NCBI RefSeq assembly: GCF_000467855.2
Contig: NZ_KI259258.1
Location: forward strand, 381,663 to 416,315
Reading direction: 5' to 3'
Source: Porphyromonas sp. oral taxon 278 str. W7784
Lineage (GTDB): Bacteria > Bacteroidota > Bacteroidia > Bacteroidales > Porphyromonadaceae
Length of the DNA: 34,653 nucleotides
The notes beneath the pieces were generated by a model. It was not told the DNA's origin, ran no database searches, and saw only the letters and a program-made list of their open reading frames with translations. Below, piece after piece: positions 30,987 to 34,653 of this stretch. The translations under genes were made by a program, and so were the position numbers. Positions within the stretch are counted from its first letter, which is position 1; every line of letters begins with the position of its first letter.

Positions 30987-33900
30987 ATGAAGCGAATACT
31001 CACTCTGGCCCTAGCCTCTGCCCTGTCGCTCAGTACACTTGCCCAGGCAGAGAAGGGTGCCCCACTCTGGCTCCGTCACCAGCAGATCAGCCCCGATGGC
31101 TCTCGCATCGCCTTCTGCTACCGAGGAGACATCTACACCGTCCCCACCTCAGGGGGTACGGCCTTCCGTCTGACCTCCAATGCGGCCTACGATGGTACGC
31201 CTATCTGGAGTCCAGACAGCAAGCAGATCGCCTTCTCCTCCGACCGTGAGGGGAGCAAGGACGTCTATATCATCAGCGCTGACGGTTCAGGTCTACGTCG
31301 CCTGACCTACAATAGCGAGAAGGAGCTCCCTGTAGCCTTCCTCGACGACAACACACTCCTCTTCCAGTCCTACATCATCCCTAGCATTAAGGATGGGATG
31401 TTCCCCTGGGACTGGTTCGTCCAGACCTATACGCTTGACCTGAAGAAGTCCGTCGCTCGCCCCAAGCTCTATAGCACATACCCCACGCTTGATCCTTCTC
31501 TCCGTGGTGGGCAGATGCTCTACACCGATGTCAAGGGCTACGAAGATGTCTGGCGCAAGCATGCTGTCTCGCCTGTCACCCGTGATATATGGCTCCGTGA
31601 CAAGGATGGCAAACATACTAAGCTCACCAGCTTCGGCGGAGAAGACCGCAATGCTGTCTGGGACCGTCAGGGTGGCTTCTACTATCTGAGCGAACGAGGT
31701 GGTAGCTTCAACGTCTTCCACCGCTCTTCGGCCACGGCTACGGCACAGGATGAGCAGGTGACCTCCTTCACCCGCAATCCAGTTCGCTTCCTCTCCATCG
31801 CCTCCAATGGCATGCTCTGCTATGGCTACGACGGGGAGATCTACACACAGACGCCTGGTGCTGCTCCTCAGAAGGTCGCTATCTCCATCACCCGTGACGA
31901 CGAAGAGCCTCAGCTGGTGCGCAAGACCCTGAAAGACAATATCTCGGCCTTCGCAGTAGCTAAGAGTAACAAGGAAGTAGCATTCGTCGCAAATGGCGAT
32001 GTCTTCGTCACGGCTACGGACTACACGACTACACGCCGTATCACCGACACACCCGAGGAAGAGCGTAATGTCGATATTAGCCCCGACGGACGCAAGCTGG
32101 TCTATGCCGCTGAGCGTAATGGTGGGTGGAATATCTACATGACCGAGCTGACCCGCAAGGATGATCCGCTCTTCACCTATGCCCGTGATCATAAGGAGAC
32201 CCAGCTGACGAAGAATAAGGAGGCTTCCTTCCAGCCTCTCTTCTCACCCGATGGTACTAAGGTCGCCTACCTGAGAGATCGTACGGGTATCTTCGTCCAC
32301 GACCTCAAGACGGGACGGGACTATCAGGTACTCGACAAGAAGTACAATTACTCCTACATCGATGGGGACTTCTCTTACACCTGGAGCCCAGACGGCAAGT
32401 GGATCCTTTGTGAATATCTAGGGCATGGTGGCTGGAACCACGTAGACTGTGCTCTGGTGAAGGCCGATGGCTCGGGTGAGGTGATCAACCTCACACAGAG
32501 TGGCTACACAGAGGGCAGTCCTAAGTTCGCCTTCGATGGCAAGGCCGTCCTCTTCGCCTCGGATCGTGCTGGCTACCGTAGCCACGGGAGCTGGGGTTCG
32601 GAGCGTGACTACTACCTGATGTTCCTCGATCGTGAGGCTTATGAAGACTTCAAGCTCTCCAAGGAAGACCGTGAGCTACGCAAGGAGCTCACGGCTGTGA
32701 CGGAGAAGAAGGATGAAGCTAAGCCAGCGAAGAAGACCACTAAGGGTCGCAAGGCAAAGGCAGAGAAGTCGAAGCCCGCAGAGGATAAGACCTTCAAGCC
32801 CGACTTCACTGATCTCGATGGCCGCACGGTACGTCTGACCCGTGCTTCGGGCTCCCTCTCCGATGCGGTGATCAACGAAGATGGCTCCAAGCTCTACTAC
32901 ATCGCTCGCTATGAGTCTACCTATGATCTCTGGGAGAAGGATCTACTTACTCAGGCTACGAAGATCATCTCTTCGGATGTCGGCGGTGGCGGTATTGTCC
33001 TTGGGAAGGATGGCAAGACCATCTATGTGGGGACGCACAATGGCCTCAACAAGCTCGATGGCGGTACGCTCAAGCCAATCACCTTCGCAGCGGAATTCAA
33101 TCACCGCCCTGCAGCTGAGCGTGCGTATATCCTAGATCACGCTTACCAGCTAGTGAAGGAGAAGTTCTACGACGTCAATCTCCACGGTGTCGACTGGGCA
33201 TACTATCGGGATACTTACAAGAAGTTCCTCCCCTATATCGACAATGATGAGGACTTCGGCGAACTCCTCAGCGAGTTCCTCGGCGAGCTCAATGCTTCGC
33301 ACACCGGCGCTCGTGTCTATCCCTCTCGCTATGCACAGCAGACCGGATATTTCGGTGCATACTACGATCAGAGCTACAAGGGCGATGGTCTCAAGATCGA
33401 AGAGATCCTAGCTGGTGGTCCTCTCTCACACTTCGGCGACAAGATCCACGCCGGTATGGTCATCGAGAAGGTCGATGGCGAAACGATCTCTGCGGATAAG
33501 CCCGTCGAGCTCTATCTCAACGGTAAGGTAGGCAAGCGCACCAGCGTCTCCTTCTACGATCCTAAGACGGGCAAGCGCTTCGAAGAGTTTATCCGCCCCA
33601 TCAGCCAGTCTACTCAGAAGGAGCTCTTCTTCCGTCGCTGGGAGAAGCAGCGTGAAGAGCTTGTAGAGAAGCTCAGTGGTGGCCGTGTAGCCTACGTCGT
33701 CGTACGTGCGATGAATAGCTACAGCTACCGTGAAGCCTACAAGAAGCTCCTCGGTAAGTACCGCAACTATGACGCTGTGATCGTCGACACCCGCTACAAT
33801 GGTGGGGGCTGGCTCCACGAGGACCTCGCCTTCCTGCTCAGCGGTAAGCTCTACCAGCGCTTCACCCCACGTGGGCAGTACATCGGAGATGACCCCTTCA

Positions 33901-34250
33901 TGCAGTGGACGAAGCCTAGCTGTGTCCTCGTCAGCGAGGGGAACTACAGCAACGGCCATGGTTTCCCCTGGGTCTATAAGCACCTGGGCATCGGTAAGGT
34001 CATCGGTACGCCTGTGGCAGGGACGATGACTGCCGTCTGGTGGGAGTCGCAGATCAATCCTTATATCGTCTTTGGTGTTCCCCAGACCACTTGCTCGGAT
34101 CTCGATGGCAATGCTATGGAGAACCGCACCCTTCAGCCCGATATCGAGGTCTACAATACTCCAGCCAACTACGAGTCTGGCCACGATGCTCAGCTCGTCC
34201 GTGCTGTCGAAGAGATGATGAAGACCATCGGCCCTAAGGCTAAGAAGTAA
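30987..34250 (+). CDS. Tricorn-like S41 family protease, exported
   Basis: A 1087-residue protease. The frame is open to 30774, but the ATG at 30987 begins a signal peptide (MKRILTLALASALSLSTLAQ). Domains in order: a six- or seven-bladed PD40/WD40-like propeller (about 25-400, repeated ISPDGSRIAF-type strands), a second propeller (about 400-700), a tricorn helical domain, a PDZ domain (about 785-850) and the S41 protease domain. The catalytic set matches tricorn: S771-H772 (NASHTG), nucleophile S988 (NYSNGHGF) and E1045 (AMENRTLQPDIEV). A Lys-rich insert lies at about 573-602. It probably degrades peptides in the periplasm, fitting an amino-acid-fermenting life. Confidence 0.9.
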   Translation: MKRILTLALASALSLSTLAQAEKGAPLWLRHQQISPDGSRIAFCYRGDIYTVPTSGGTAFRLTSNAAYDGTPIWSPDSKQIAFSSDREGSKDVYIISADGSGLRRLTYNSEKELPVAFLDDNTLLFQSYIIPSIKDGMFPWDWFVQTYTLDLKKSVARPKLYSTYPTLDPSLRGGQMLYTDVKGYEDVWRKHAVSPVTRDIWLRDKDGKHTKLTSFGGEDRNAVWDRQGGFYYLSERGGSFNVFHRSSATATAQDEQVTSFTRNPVRFLSIASNGMLCYGYDGEIYTQTPGAAPQKVAISITRDDEEPQLVRKTLKDNISAFAVAKSNKEVAFVANGDVFVTATDYTTTRRITDTPEEERNVDISPDGRKLVYAAERNGGWNIYMTELTRKDDPLFTYARDHKETQLTKNKEASFQPLFSPDGTKVAYLRDRTGIFVHDLKTGRDYQVLDKKYNYSYIDGDFSYTWSPDGKWILCEYLGHGGWNHVDCALVKADGSGEVINLTQSGYTEGSPKFAFDGKAVLFASDRAGYRSHGSWGSERDYYLMFLDREAYEDFKLSKEDRELRKELTAVTEKKDEAKPAKKTTKGRKAKAEKSKPAEDKTFKPDFTDLDGRTVRLTRASGSLSDAVINEDGSKLYYIARYESTYDLWEKDLLTQATKIISSDVGGGGIVLGKDGKTIYVGTHNGLNKLDGGTLKPITFAAEFNHRPAAERAYILDHAYQLVKEKFYDVNLHGVDWAYYRDTYKKFLPYIDNDEDFGELLSEFLGELNASHTGARVYPSRYAQQTGYFGAYYDQSYKGDGLKIEEILAGGPLSHFGDKIHAGMVIEKVDGETISADKPVELYLNGKVGKRTSVSFYDPKTGKRFEEFIRPISQSTQKELFFRRWEKQREELVEKLSGGRVAYVVVRAMNSYSYREAYKKLLGKYRNYDAVIVDTRYNGGGWLHEDLAFLLSGKLYQRFTPRGQYIGDDPFMQWTKPSCVLVSEGNYSNGHGFPWVYKHLGIGKVIGTPVAGTMTAVWWESQINPYIVFGVPQTTCSDLDGNAMENRTLQPDIEVYNTPANYESGHDAQLVRAVEEMMKTIGPKAKK

Positions 34251-34289
34251 GTCATTCTTCCTCCCTCTACCCTTCGGGGTAAGTCGCTT

Positions 34290-34333
34290 GCGTCCTCCCT
34301 GAGCTCTCGGCTCGGGAAGGACGTAGCTTTTTT
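34290..34333 (+). terminator. Terminator after tricorn-like protease
   Basis: CGTCCTCCCTGAGC (34291-34304) pairs imperfectly with GCTCGGGAAGGACG (34310-34323), and a T-tract of seven follows at 34327-34333 within GCTTTTTTTA-like sequence. It lies 40 bp after the stop codon. Confidence 0.8.
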
Positions 34334-34588
34334 ATTCTCTCGTGCGAGCTAAGGGTAGACTTCGGCTCCTTAGAGCATCGTCCTTCCCCTTCCTCAGGTC
34401 CAGTTTTTGGGTGGGTGAAGAAGGGCTGAACTCAAGGGGGAAATAAGTTCCATTTTTGAGGCTCGATACCAAGGCGCTCCAGAGGGGAAGAAGTCCTTCT
34501 TCCGTTTGCCCCTTTCATTGGGGAAGACCTCTCGTTGTTTAGCCTCACTTCTAACCCTTCGGATGGAGACTTCTGATACCCCCAAAAT

Positions 34589-34653
34589 AAAACCTACGGT
34601 AGGTCGCACTTGCGACCCACTGTAGGTCGTCTTCACGACCTACAGTAGGTTTT
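34589..34653. repeat. Cluster of alternating inverted arms (cluster 3, cut by window end)
   Basis: Three near-identical palindromes of the form CGACCTACNGTAGGTCG lie side by side: 34592-34604 (short form), 34613-34629 and 34636-34653. The links between them are also self-complementary (GGTCGCA with TGCGACC; AGGTCGT with ACGACCT), so every arm can pair with either neighbour. The whole 65-bp block is close to one large palindrome. It probably continues beyond the window. Confidence 0.8.

Larger units (their letters stand above)
34251..34653. other. Gene-free end of window
   Basis: About 400 bp without a credible gene. Besides the terminator, a small perfect hairpin pairs GGAAGAA (34486-34492) with TTCTTCC (34497-34503), and the window closes inside palindromic cluster 3. 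An 80-codon minus-strand frame (34394-34636) has no recognisable domain and runs through the repeat. Confidence 0.6.

Noticed and set aside
31293-32192. 299-codon open frame antisense to the tricorn-like protease
   Set aside because: It lies wholly inside a gene with a signal peptide, propeller repeats and catalytic motifs; the antisense product shows no domain or start context. Long antisense frames are expected in GC-rich coding DNA.
33426-34184. 252-codon antisense frame over the S41 domain
   Set aside because: It is a shadow of the conserved protease domain with no recognisable motif.
34394-34636. 80-codon minus-strand frame at the window end
   Set aside because: It reads through palindromic cluster 3 and a hairpin, with no domain. 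It may be part of an interspersed repeat, but that needs a genome search.
34589-34653. Possible CRISPR array
   Set aside because: The repeats are palindromes almost adjacent to each other, with links that are complementary to the repeats and no unique spacers; there are no cas genes.

Overview
The window looks like a chromosomal piece of a Bacteroidales bacterium, most likely a Porphyromonas-type species with a fairly GC-rich genome. The reasons are gene content (a Bacteroidetes HU-like protein, a TPR / DUF4292 / EnvC-like trio, a Ton motor with two ExbD proteins, an M64 peptidase, a tricorn-like S41 protease, and a superoxide dismutase resembling the P. gingivalis enzyme), promoters of the TTTG / TAnnTTTG type, and no obvious Shine-Dalgarno sites. 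The genus is inferred from remembered protein similarity, not from a search. I see no rRNA, tRNA, CRISPR array, insertion sequence, phage or plasmid gene.

Layout. 1-1946: a palindromic repeat cluster, an HU-like gene and a family 2 glycosyltransferase on the + strand, closed by a bidirectional terminator. 1970-13548: a compact ten-gene minus-strand operon, in order of transcription TPR protein, DUF4292 lipoprotein, EnvC-like murein hydrolase activator, RibF, two family 4 glycosyltransferases, two duplicated family 2 glycosyltransferases, a ketopantoate-reductase-like protein and a secreted M64 peptidase. 13549-13977: non-coding. 13978-18591: minus-strand K+/H+ antiporter, MATE exporter and phosphoethanolamine-transferase-like membrane protein. 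18806-20746: minus-strand MmcQ/YjbR protein, biotin ligase and SpoU rRNA methyltransferase. 20839-23665: plus-strand RdgB and PlsC, then a PepSY-like periplasmic protein and an exported superoxide dismutase. 23777-27512: divergent pair of a predicted beta-barrel protein (-) and a TonB-dependent receptor (+). 27513-28214: long non-coding region with a second palindromic cluster and the best promoter of the window. 28215-30710: ExbB, a small membrane protein and two ExbD proteins. 30987-34250: tricorn-like protease. 34251-34653: terminator and a third palindromic cluster cut by the window end.

The common theme is the cell envelope: septal peptidoglycan hydrolysis, surface glycan synthesis, lipid head-group modification, export, outer-membrane uptake and the motor that energises it, and secreted or periplasmic proteases and antioxidant defence. 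No complete novel defence or mobile system was found. The signals most worth a second look are the three intergenic clusters of alternating inverted arms, which share a layout but not a sequence; the exported superoxide dismutase that keeps a Gly linked to cambialistic metal use; the 11.6 kb envelope operon; and the ExbB with a cleavable signal peptide and an Ala/Asp/Glu-rich extension.
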